The notes under the pieces were generated by a model. The model was not told the origin of the DNA, searched no databases, and saw only the letters and a list, made by a program, of their open reading frames with translations. The position numbers were made by a program, and so were the translations under genes. From Candidatus Hydrogenedentota bacterium (GTDB lineage Bacteria > Hydrogenedentota > Hydrogenedentia > Hydrogenedentiales > CAITNO01): a DNA stretch of 29,298 nucleotides. Of the stretch, positions 8,951-15,595 are shown piece after piece. The stretch is taken from NCBI GenBank assembly GCA_903922535.1, contig CAIXUF010000557.1, positions 1-29,298 of the forward strand, given 5' to 3'. Each line of letters opens with the position of its first letter. The stretch's first letter is position 1.

Positions 8951-9541
8951 ATGTCCATGAACGTGGTGATTGTCATCGTGGTGATTGGGGTGATTGGGGG
9001 CGACATTGCCGGGTTGTACTACTTTGCGCGGCGCTTTGGCGCGTTTGTCCCGCTCAAACCGGAGACACAGACCCTTGAGCCGATGTGGATTGCCTACAAC
9101 ACCCATTCCGGCCCCTACCAGTTGATCGGCCCCGTGTGCGACGGCGTGTGCAGCGCAGTGAACGACCTTTGCGGTGCCGCCCCGGAACTCGGCTTCGGGC
9201 TCTATTTCGACAATCCGCGCCAGGTGGCCAAGGACCAGCTCCGCAGTCTGGGCGGCTGCATCCTGCCGACGGACAAGGCGGAGGGGTTGATGAACACGCC
9301 GCTGCCGTTCCGCATGTCACTGCTGCCGGGGGGCCGGGCGGTGGTGGTGCGTTTCCCGTTCCGCGGACGGATGTCCATCATGGTCGGCGCGATGCGGGTG
9401 TATCCGGCGTTGGGCCGTTATGTTACGGAGGCGGGCCTGCCCGAGGGGCCGATGATGGAAATCTACGACATGAACGCGGGCGAGATTCGCTACGTCCGCC
9501 CGCTGGATATCCCGAACGAGGATTTGGAGCGGCTGCTGTAG
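8951..9541 (+). CDS. Membrane-anchored GyrI-like (TEX264-like) small-molecule-binding domain protein
   Basis: A 196-residue protein with one N-terminal membrane helix (residues ~4-26, MNVVIVIVVIGVIGGDIAGL) followed by a soluble GyrI/AraC-effector-like domain. Visible family features are the strand WIAYNTHSGPYQLIG, LGFGLYFDNP followed by a Cys/Asp segment, and a closing MMEIYDMNAGEIRYVRPL. The anchor-plus-GyrI arrangement is like that of eukaryotic TEX264 and its bacterial relatives. GyrI-like domains bind small molecules or partner proteins; no enzyme activity is implied. ATG 8951 is chosen for the strong AGGAGG at 8940-8945. Upstream in-frame codons would translate the repeat. Confidence 0.75.
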   Translation: MSMNVVIVIVVIGVIGGDIAGLYYFARRFGAFVPLKPETQTLEPMWIAYNTHSGPYQLIGPVCDGVCSAVNDLCGAAPELGFGLYFDNPRQVAKDQLRSLGGCILPTDKAEGLMNTPLPFRMSLLPGGRAVVVRFPFRGRMSIMVGAMRVYPALGRYVTEAGLPEGPMMEIYDMNAGEIRYVRPLDIPNEDLERLL

Positions 9542-9580
9542 TACGGCAACCCGCCTCTGGGGATTGCAGCGCCGGCAGGG

Positions 9581-9597
9581 ATGGTTTTGAAAACCAT
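9581..9597. repeat. Small perfect palindrome between convergent genes
   Basis: ATGGTTTTGAAAACCAT is an 8-bp inverted repeat around one base, between the GyrI-like gene (ends 9541) and the convergent small membrane gene (ends 9618). It could help end transcription in both directions or bind a dimeric regulator. The short stem makes either role weak. Confidence 0.35.
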
Positions 9598-9617
9598 AGG
9601 CACATCCCTGTTCGTTT

Positions 9618-9908
9618 CTAGCGGTGCGGGTCGTCCACCCGCCCTGCAATCTTGGCCAGTTCCTCGTGGATGCCGCGCAGACTCACCGCGCTGTCCGCGA
9701 TCAGGCGCAGCAGGTCCGCACTCAGCAGGAGCGAGAGACTGCTCCCGGCGGCGCCGAGCGCCAGCGGCAACAGGGCCAGTGACCCGCTGTAGGGCGCAGT
9801 CGCCGAATACAAAGCCAAGGCAATGCTTGTCAGGATCAAGGCAAAACCCACCCAGCGGAACAGCGCGCAAATGATGTCAATAGCGCGATAGGAACCGAGA
9901 GAGGTCAT
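9618..9908 (-). CDS. Small two-helix membrane protein of unknown function
   Basis: A 96-residue product starting at ATG 9908 on the minus strand, preceded by AAGGAGGA at ideal spacing. This is why the longer upstream frame is not used. Two hydrophobic helices are visible: IICALFRWVGFALILTSIAL near residues 11-30 and a second near 43-65 rich in Leu/Ala/Ser. A short amphipathic helix (GIHEELAKIAGR) and a charged end follow. I recognise no family. It is the last gene of the minus-strand cluster after the NYN RNase gene, about 110 bp downstream, so it may be co-transcribed with it. Confidence 0.65.
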   Translation of the reverse strand: MTSLGSYRAIDIICALFRWVGFALILTSIALALYSATAPYSGSLALLPLALGAAGSSLSLLLSADLLRLIADSAVSLRGIHEELAKIAGRVDDPHR

Positions 9909-10018
9909 GTTGACATCCTCCTTTTCTGGTGTCTTGCGTCGCCGGGACCCGCTCACAGGATAATGGCCCAAATTGGCGCGTTCAACCTGTTGAAGTCCCG
10001 GGTTCCGTCCCGAACGAA

Positions 10019-10567
10019 CTACCGCCTTGGTTTCTTCTTCTCGAGCTTGTCGCGCAGCGCCTTGAGGCCCTCCATGGTGGAGGCGTCGAGGCGGTCTTCG
10101 AGCAGGTTGGGCTGGGCGGCGTTGCGGCTGTGCATGGCGAGCCCCTCGCGCAACTGGCCCTGCTGCTCCCGCACGGACTTGATGAAGTGGTCGGCGTCCA
10201 TGGACATGGAGCCGAGGCCGCGGCACAGGTTGCGCAGGCTGTTGTCGTTGCTGACCACGATGCATTCGAGGCGTTTGGGCGCGGCGTAGACCATGCGCTC
10301 GATCACGGCGTCCGCCGAGAGATGATCCGGGGAGTAGACGATGTCCAGTCCGGGTACGCCGCGCGCGCTTTGGCTGTCGTGGATGCGCGCGTACTGGTCG
10401 CGGCCGTCGAAAATGACGGTGACGCGGTGGCGCGTGGCGAGGCAGAACCCGACCAGCTTCTCGACGAAGGTCTCGCGGGCCGCCTCGAAATTCTTCATGG
10501 CGAGCGGCCGCAGCAGCGAGGAGTGGTGGACCACGTTGTAGCCGTCAACGAGATAGTGTTCGGCCAT
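10019..10567 (-). CDS. YacP-like NYN-domain ribonuclease
   Basis: A 182-residue NYN (PIN-like) nuclease-fold protein of the YacP/Rae1 family. Members are metal-dependent endoribonucleases, and Bacillus Rae1 cuts mRNA on the ribosome. Family signs are YLVDGYNVVH with Asp8 and Asn11, VTVIFDGRD, the acidic DIVYSPDHLSADAVIERM block, and VVSNDNSLRN near residue 100. The C-terminal tail is basic (LEKKKPRR), consistent with RNA contact. ATG 10567 is chosen because it gives a complete domain and lies 8 bp after the alr stop codon, indicating co-transcription with alr. The frame runs further upstream only as an overlap of alr. Confidence 0.8.
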   Translation of the reverse strand: MAEHYLVDGYNVVHHSSLLRPLAMKNFEAARETFVEKLVGFCLATRHRVTVIFDGRDQYARIHDSQSARGVPGLDIVYSPDHLSADAVIERMVYAAPKRLECIVVSNDNSLRNLCRGLGSMSMDADHFIKSVREQQGQLREGLAMHSRNAAQPNLLEDRLDASTMEGLKALRDKLEKKKPRR

Positions 10568-10575
10568 GGCCGGTC

Positions 10576-11709
10576 CTATTCCCCTTCCCCGCCGACATAC
10601 TCGCGGACAACCCGCTTTCCGATGCCGGTGAGGATGTCGTAAGAGATGGTGCCGGCGCGGCGCGCCAGTTCCTCGGCGGTGACGGTCTCGTCGCCATCGG
10701 AGCCAATCAGCACGGCCGTGTCGCCGCAGCGCACCCCGGGCAGCGCACTCACATCGACGATGGTCTGGTCCATGCACACGCTGCCGCGCACGGGGCAGCG
10801 CCGGCCGCGGATGAGCACGTCGGCATTGTTGGACAGGTGGCGGCGGTAGCCGTCGGCGTAGCCGACAGGCAGCACGGCGGTGCGGACCGGGCCGTTGGCA
10901 GTGAAGGTGCGGTTGTAGCTGATGCTTGCGCCGTCGGGCAGCTCGCGCACCTGCACCACATGTGTTTCCCAGCGCAGCGCGCGGCGCAGCGGTGAGCGCT
11001 CCGAGGTTTCGGGCATGGGCCAGAGCCCGTAGCTGATCAGCCCCGGCCGCACGGCGTCAAAGAGGCTGTCGGCGTAGTTGATGATGGCGGCGCTGTTGGC
11101 CGCGTGGGCGAACTCGAAGGGCACGCCGATCTTTTCAATCTGGCGCACCACCTGCCTGAAGGTTTTGATTTGGCCGAGCGTGAACGGGTCCTCGGGCGCG
11201 TCCGACGACGGGAAGTGCGTGGCGATGCCCTCGATGTCGACATGGGTGATGCGCGAGATGGCCTGAAGCGCCCCGGCCGCCTCGTCGGCGGCAAAGCCCT
11301 GGCGGCCCATGCCCGTGTCCACCTTGCAGTGGATCGTGCTGACCCGGCCGGCCTCGCACGCCAGTTCGCCGAGCTGCCGCGCCGTGGCAATGTCCGAGAC
11401 CATCAGCGTCAGCCGGTGCTCGACAATCAAATCGAGTTCGTCTGCGTGGGGGTTGACCATGACCAGGATGGGCGCGTCGATGCCCGCCTCGCGGAGAAGT
11501 ACCGCCTCCTGCACGGTGGCCACGCCCAGCATGGCCGCGCCGGCCCGCAGCGCGGCGCGGCCCACCGGCACGGCACCGTGCCCGTAGGCGTCCGCCTTGA
11601 TGACGGCGATGACGCCGCGGCGCGGCCCGGCAAAGCTGCGGATCACGCCCATGTTGTGCGCATACGCGTCGAGATCAATTATGGCCCGCGAGGGGCCTTC
11701 GCATTTCAT
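10576..11709 (-). CDS. alr: Alanine racemase
   Basis: A PLP-dependent cytoplasmic enzyme interconverting L- and D-alanine; D-alanine feeds peptidoglycan synthesis. At 377 residues the length is normal. The N-terminal barrel carries AVIKADAYGHG with the PLP lysine at Lys38. The second catalytic residue, the tyrosine of ISYNRTFTA, is at position 265. GMGRQGF, HAANSAA and RPGLISYGL are further alr signatures, and the C-terminal beta domain has GSVCMDQTIVDVS. ATG 11709 is the natural start. It is followed closely by the NYN nuclease gene and lies ~126 bp after pgsA on the same strand, so the three may form one operon. Confidence 0.95.
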   Translation of the reverse strand: MKCEGPSRAIIDLDAYAHNMGVIRSFAGPRRGVIAVIKADAYGHGAVPVGRAALRAGAAMLGVATVQEAVLLREAGIDAPILVMVNPHADELDLIVEHRLTLMVSDIATARQLGELACEAGRVSTIHCKVDTGMGRQGFAADEAAGALQAISRITHVDIEGIATHFPSSDAPEDPFTLGQIKTFRQVVRQIEKIGVPFEFAHAANSAAIINYADSLFDAVRPGLISYGLWPMPETSERSPLRRALRWETHVVQVRELPDGASISYNRTFTANGPVRTAVLPVGYADGYRRHLSNNADVLIRGRRCPVRGSVCMDQTIVDVSALPGVRCGDTAVLIGSDGDETVTAEELARRAGTISYDILTGIGKRVVREYVGGEGE

Positions 11710-11835
11710 CAGAAACTACCTCGCGATGTCCCGCAAAGGCGGATCAGACACCTTCACGCGACATCCTGACTGTTTGTCACAAGCCGCCCCCGGCTGCCGC
11801 TCCCCGGCATGTGTCACAGGTTGAACGCCGATGGC

Positions 11836-12414
11836 TCAGGCGGCGCCATGCAGCTTGAGCGCCTTCCAGTTGGCCCATCCAAACTGCACGCCCGACCACA
11901 CCGTGTACACGGAGACGGCGATAATGCCCCACATCGAGCAGAACCGCAGCCATCCGAGATGCTCCCCGCCGAAAAGGAGGCGGTTGAGAATCGCCAGCGC
12001 CAGGAACACGAACACAAAGACCATTTGGATGACCGTCTTGGCCTTGCCGTAGACGTTGGCCGGGAGCACAATGCCTTCGGACGCGGCCAGCGACCGCGCG
12101 CCGGTAATCAGGAACTCGCGCCCCAGTATCGCCACCACGGTCCAGCCGGGCAGATGCAGTTCAGGCATCCGCATCATCATCACAAACGCCGCCACCATGA
12201 GCACCTTGTCGGCAACGGGATCCATGAGTTTGCCGAAGTTGCTGATCAGGTTGCGCGCGCGGGCGATCTTGCCATCGTAGTAGTCGGTGATGGCCGCCGC
12301 GTCGAACAGCGCATAGGCCAGCGCGTAGGAGCCGGTGTGGTCAAACGACATGAACACCACAAAGAACACCGCAAGCACGCATCGGGCCATCGTAAGTTGA
12401 TTTGGCAGGTTCAT
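11836..12414 (-). CDS. pgsA: CDP-diacylglycerol-glycerol-3-phosphate 3-phosphatidyltransferase
   Basis: An integral inner-membrane enzyme of the CDP-alcohol phosphatidyltransferase family that makes phosphatidylglycerophosphate, the first committed step to phosphatidylglycerol and cardiolipin. The full family motif is present around residues 40-70: DYYDGKIARAR, a spacer, then GKLMDPVADK. This supplies the four metal-binding aspartates. MNLPNQLT at the N-terminus is the usual PgsA opening and supports ATG 12414 over the slightly longer frame. 192 residues with about six membrane helices fits the family. It is probably the first gene of the minus-strand cluster. Confidence 0.9.
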   Translation of the reverse strand: MNLPNQLTMARCVLAVFFVVFMSFDHTGSYALAYALFDAAAITDYYDGKIARARNLISNFGKLMDPVADKVLMVAAFVMMMRMPELHLPGWTVVAILGREFLITGARSLAASEGIVLPANVYGKAKTVIQMVFVFVFLALAILNRLLFGGEHLGWLRFCSMWGIIAVSVYTVWSGVQFGWANWKALKLHGAA

Positions 12415-12450
12415 GGCGCAATAGTAACATTTTGGGGTGAAATGCCGCAT

Positions 12451-12525
12451 CCTTCAGGGTCTGGGGTCTTGGGTCTGGGGTCTGGTGGGAGGAGACCCCA
12501 GACCCAAGACCCTAGACCCTGAAGG
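12451..12525. repeat. 33-bp near-perfect inverted repeat of GGGTCT-type units
   Basis: Arms at 12451-12483 and 12493-12525 differ by one base and enclose a 9-bp purine-rich loop. Each arm is itself a run of short GGGTCT/GGGGTCT units. The element lies between the divergent pgsA and cysE genes, so it is not a shared downstream terminator. The G-runs of the left arm could also form a quadruplex on the plus strand. Short T-runs follow the right arm. Confidence 0.8.
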
Positions 12526-12633
12526 TATGGTTTTTCCCCAAGCGGTTGTTCCTCATGCTATCCTATGCGGATTCCGGCGCATCGGGACGCGGTCAGTCCG
12601 CGTCTTTCCTGCCGGAAAGGGAGCATTTTCTGC

Positions 12634-13548
12634 ATGACAAGCGACATCCCCCGGGACGTGATTTGGGAGACGATTCGAAGCGAGGCGGCCGAAGGCGTCT
12701 GGCGCGAGCCGATGCTTTCGAGTTTTCTGCATTCCTCCATTCTGAGCCACAAGACACTCGAAGACGCCCTGTGTTTCGTTCTGGCGCACAAACTGGAAAG
12801 CGTGACGCTCCCGGCGCTGTCGCTGCGCGACCTGATGGAGGAGGCGCACCAGGCGGACCCGGAACTGGGCGCCTGCGCGCGGGCGGACATTGAGGCGGTG
12901 CGCCAGCGCGACCCTGCCTGCCGCATGTATTGCCAGCCCCTGCTTTACTTCAAGGGGTACCTTTCGCTCCAGGCCTACCGCATCGCCCACTTCTACTGGA
13001 ACCAGGACCGCATCCATCTGGCGTTGTTCCTGCAAAGCCGCATTTCGGAGCGCTTTGCCGTCGACATTCACCCGGCCGCGCGGATAGGGCGCGCCGTCTT
13101 CATCGACCACGCCACCGGCGTGGTCATTGGTGAAACGGCCGTGGTCGAGGACAATGTGTCCATGCTGCACGCCGTGACCCTCGGCGGAACCGGCAAGGAA
13201 TGGGGCGACCGTCATCCCAAGGTGCGCCACGGCGTGCTTATCGCCGCCGGCGCCAAGATTCTGGGCAATATCGAGATTGGCGAGGGGGCCAAGGTTGCCG
13301 CCGGCGCCGTGGTGCTCAAGTCCGTGCCGGCCCACGCCACCGTGGCGGGCGTGCCTGCGCGGCGCGTCGGCATGGAAACCTCTGACCAGCCGGCGCTGGA
13401 CATGAACCAGCAAATCATCGACACCGCCGCCTGTCCCCCGCCCTGCACCTGCCCCATCGACACCTGCGAGCGCATTTCCTCCCTGCCGTGCTGCATGTTC
13501 CCCAACGGACCGGAAGAGGAGGAAGGCGCGACGGAGAAGAAACAGTAA
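12634..13548 (+). CDS. cysE: Serine O-acetyltransferase with cysteine-rich C-terminal tail
   Basis: Catalyses acetyl transfer from acetyl-CoA to L-serine, giving O-acetylserine for cysteine synthesis in the cytoplasm. An N-terminal helical SATase domain (residues ~10-130) is followed by left-handed beta-helix hexapeptides (~145-245). Catalytic-site signatures FAVDIHPAARIG, FIDHATGVVIGETA and LHAVTLGGTGK are complete. The end of the helix reads VPAHATVAGVPARRVG, where the family normally has a short tail. Here ~55 extra residues contain six cysteines at 267, 271, 273, 278, 286 and 287, then an acidic end. ATG 12634 is preceded by GGAAAGGGAG at somewhat long spacing; an upstream ATG at 12565 is less likely. 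The tail could bind metal or sense redox state (inference). Confidence 0.92.
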   Translation: MTSDIPRDVIWETIRSEAAEGVWREPMLSSFLHSSILSHKTLEDALCFVLAHKLESVTLPALSLRDLMEEAHQADPELGACARADIEAVRQRDPACRMYCQPLLYFKGYLSLQAYRIAHFYWNQDRIHLALFLQSRISERFAVDIHPAARIGRAVFIDHATGVVIGETAVVEDNVSMLHAVTLGGTGKEWGDRHPKVRHGVLIAAGAKILGNIEIGEGAKVAAGAVVLKSVPAHATVAGVPARRVGMETSDQPALDMNQQIIDTAACPPPCTCPIDTCERISSLPCCMFPNGPEEEEGATEKKQ

Positions 13549-13588
13549 ACGGGGACGACGCCCGCTTCTTGTGCAAGCGCACAGTTCC

Positions 13589-13694
13589 ATGGACGAGATG
13601 ATGGACGGCATGGACTGAATGGACGTAATGGACAGCGCAGGAATTCTTCGGCGCCCGCTGCAGCCACTTTCCCCATACCGCCCATACCGTCCAT
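13589..13694. repeat. ATGGACNNN fold-back repeat, copy C (degenerate)
   Basis: Five ATGGAC cores start at 13589, 13601, 13610, 13619 and 13628 (first step 12 bp, the rest 9). The facing arm has only one intact GTCCAT (13689) plus two CCCAT remnants at 13672 and 13681. This is the most decayed of the three copies. It begins about 40 bp after the cysE stop codon. Confidence 0.75.
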
Positions 13695-13735
13695 GGCCCC
13701 CAGTCCAAACGCATTTTATGTCCAAATGGATTTTG

Positions 13736-13764
13736 TTGACCCTTTCCCGGCCGCTATGTATACT
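13736..13764 (+). promoter_or_regulatory. Strong predicted sigma70-type promoter of the nucleotidyltransferase module
   Basis: TTGACC (13736-13741) and TATACT (13759-13764) are separated by exactly 17 bp, close to consensus. The expected transcription start (~13771) is about 23 bp before ATG 13794. This is one of the best promoters in the window by sight and gives the two-gene module its own transcription unit. Confidence 0.65.
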
Positions 13765-13789
13765 TTAACCACTCAGTACAAGTGGATAA
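13765..13789 (+). promoter_or_regulatory. Candidate operator overlapping the transcription start
   Basis: TTAACCACT (13765-13773) and AGTGGATAA (13781-13789) form 9-bp inverted half-sites with one mismatch around a 7-bp centre. They abut the -10 box, so a dimeric repressor bound here would block initiation. The second gene of the module encodes a winged-helix protein, an obvious candidate ligand (inference). Confidence 0.4.
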
Positions 13790-13793
13790 AGGC

Positions 13794-14390
13794 ATGAATA
13801 TAGGCTCCAACGAACTCGACAAGGCGTTGCGTTTGCTCGGGGGGCACCTGCGTTTGCAGCATGCCCCGCCCATGAATCTTGTCGTGTGCGGCGGCGCGGC
13901 CCTGCTCGCCCGGGGGCTCCGCACCAGAACGACGCAAGATGTTGACATTCTTGCCTTTATGGATGATGAAAGGGAACTCGTGGCACCCGTTCCGCTGCCT
14001 GAGGACCTGATCGAGGCGGCGGATCGCGCGGCAAGAACCCTTGGTTTGCCCGACAACTGGCTGAACAACGAGCCCAGTGCGCGGGAGAACGGCCTGTTTC
14101 AGCGGGGTCTGCCCGAGGGCATCGAACACCGCATGGTTTGCCGTGAGTATGGCAGCCATTTGCGGGTGTTTTTTGTTGGGCGCCTGGACCAGATTCATTT
14201 CAAGCTGCTGGCGGCGGCCAATGTGGGTGGCCGTCATCTGGACGACCTGCTTGCGCTGGCGCCCACGGTTGACGAACTCGAACAGGCGGCGCGGTGGGCG
14301 ATGGCCCGAAAACCCGATCCCGCTTTTCATAAAACACTGACCGGCCTGCTGGGGTATCTCGGTTATGGCAACATCGCTGAAAGAATATAG
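13794..14390 (+). CDS. Nucleotidyltransferase-fold protein (DUF6036/AbiEii-like)
   Basis: A 198-residue predicted nucleotidyltransferase. The core signature is LVVCGGAALLARGLRTRTTQDVDIL: Gly-Gly at 33-34, then Asp49 and Asp51 as the metal-binding pair, as in minimal nucleotidyltransferases of toxin-antitoxin and abortive-infection systems. A helical C-terminal half follows (RLDQIHFKLLAAANVGGRHLDDLLAL), resembling the conserved Lys-containing segment that touches nucleotide in this group. ATG 13794 is chosen; a GTG at 13782 lies inside the candidate operator. Its 3' end overlaps the next gene by 26 bp, indicating translational coupling. Role unknown; nucleotide transfer to tRNA or protein is known for relatives but is not shown here. 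Confidence 0.7.
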   Translation: MNIGSNELDKALRLLGGHLRLQHAPPMNLVVCGGAALLARGLRTRTTQDVDILAFMDDERELVAPVPLPEDLIEAADRAARTLGLPDNWLNNEPSARENGLFQRGLPEGIEHRMVCREYGSHLRVFFVGRLDQIHFKLLAAANVGGRHLDDLLALAPTVDELEQAARWAMARKPDPAFHKTLTGLLGYLGYGNIAERI

Positions 14391-15375
14391 CGGCGGCGTC
14401 CTTGACGGCATGCTCGGATTTCTCTGGCTCCAATGGTCGGCGCTGGGCGTGGCCGGGTATGGCGGCCAGACACACCGCCATTTCGCAGACCCGGAAGCGG
14501 CGTTGATGCTCCTGTGCGCCTGCGGACGGTACGACGCGCGCCTCTTCGACGAGGCGCTGGACTGGCTCGTGAAGTACGAGCGCTTTGTCAATGTGCAGCG
14601 TCTGCGCACCATTGTGGGACAGGAACCCTGCACGGGCACGGCGGTCTTGGCCGGGGTGGCCCGGTTTCTTGCCAAACGCACCAAGCAGCGGCGCTGGGAT
14701 AGCCTGTGCCCCGCCAAGCCCTCCGCATCGGACCCCGTGCCCCTGTTTCTCGGCCGTGACGGGCGGCCACTGCCCGTGTTGGGCGAGCCCGACCCCGATT
14801 TCCTCCACGCCGGGCTGCTGCGCGGCCCCGCGCTGCTGCGCGGCCATTCCGGTTTCCGCACGACGGGCAGGGGCGTTGCGCTCACCCGGCTGCGGGCGCT
14901 GCTCGGCGTCAATGCGCGCTGCGAAATCCTCCTTTTCCTCATGACCCACCCCTTCGGCTATCCGCGCCGCATCGCCGCCGAAACCCACTATGCCCAAAAA
15001 ACCGTCCATGACGCCTTGGACGACATGGCGCTCTCCGGCTTCGTGCGCGCCATCAAAGGCAAACGCGAACGGCTCTGCCGCCTCGAATCCCGCGAATTCG
15101 CCAAAACCCTTCTGGAAAAGGGTGCCGCACCCGAATGGGTGAACTGGCCCCGCGTGCTCGGCGCGGTTGATCAGGCATGGACCGCGCTCGACGCGCTCGC
15201 CCGCGCTGAGGCCGACCCGCTGTTGGAACGCAGCCAGGCCCAGGTCATCGCCGATGCGCTCACCCTGCGCCTGCACGGGGCAGCCACGCTGCCTGAACTG
15301 TCCGCACCCAAGACCGATGAGCTGGCCGCCGCCCTGCTGCCCTTCCAGCAGATTCTCAAGTTGCTGGAAGGTTAG
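14365..15375 (+). CDS. Winged-helix domain protein paired with the nucleotidyltransferase
   Basis: A 336-residue protein I do not recognise by full length. The N-terminal ~170 residues are helical with Trp/Gly-rich stretches (GFLWLQWSALGVAGYGGQT). Residues ~175-240 form a winged helix: NARCEILLFLMTHPFGYPRR, then a recognition-like helix KTVHDALDDMALSGFV and a basic wing KGKRERLCRL. The C-terminal ~90 residues are helical and Leu-rich. ATG 14365 lies inside the upstream nucleotidyltransferase gene, so the two are made together. In AbiE-type systems the winged-helix partner is the antitoxin and autorepressor but is encoded first; here it is second. A regulator or antitoxin role is inference. 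Confidence 0.7.
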   Translation: MATSLKEYSGGVLDGMLGFLWLQWSALGVAGYGGQTHRHFADPEAALMLLCACGRYDARLFDEALDWLVKYERFVNVQRLRTIVGQEPCTGTAVLAGVARFLAKRTKQRRWDSLCPAKPSASDPVPLFLGRDGRPLPVLGEPDPDFLHAGLLRGPALLRGHSGFRTTGRGVALTRLRALLGVNARCEILLFLMTHPFGYPRRIAAETHYAQKTVHDALDDMALSGFVRAIKGKRERLCRLESREFAKTLLEKGAAPEWVNWPRVLGAVDQAWTALDALARAEADPLLERSQAQVIADALTLRLHGAATLPELSAPKTDELAAALLPFQQILKLLEG

Positions 15376-15393
15376 CCCTGAGGGGATTGGAAT

Positions 15394-15446
15394 CCTGTTT
15401 TCGCCCTGCGCGGGGGTATGCAACACCCGCCTCAACAGAAAACAGG
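15394..15446 (+). terminator. Possible terminator after the two-gene module
   Basis: CCTGTTTTC (15394-15402) pairs with GAAAACAGG (15438-15446). Inside, CGGGGGT can face an ACCCGC stretch. No T-run follows, so this may be a factor-dependent or structural stop only. Confidence 0.35.
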
Positions 15447-15535
15447 CACCCGTGCCCGGAATGGTGAATCACACCCGTAGATTTCCGGAGAAATGGGGCC
15501 ATGGGGGCCAAACTTTTTTCCGCAAAAAATTATGG

Positions 15536-15564
15536 TTTACAACGGCCGTCAAAAGTGTTATATT
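15536..15564 (+). promoter_or_regulatory. Predicted promoter of the CsgG-like/FadL-like/nnrD/thiL operon
   Basis: TTTACA (15536-15541) and TATATT (15559-15564) are spaced by 17 bp within an unusually AT-rich patch. They lie 31 bp before ATG 15596. GAGGGA just ahead of that ATG serves as ribosome binding site. Confidence 0.6.
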
Positions 15565-15595
15565 AGGGAAAGTCTGAATCGAGGGACGGTGCGGT

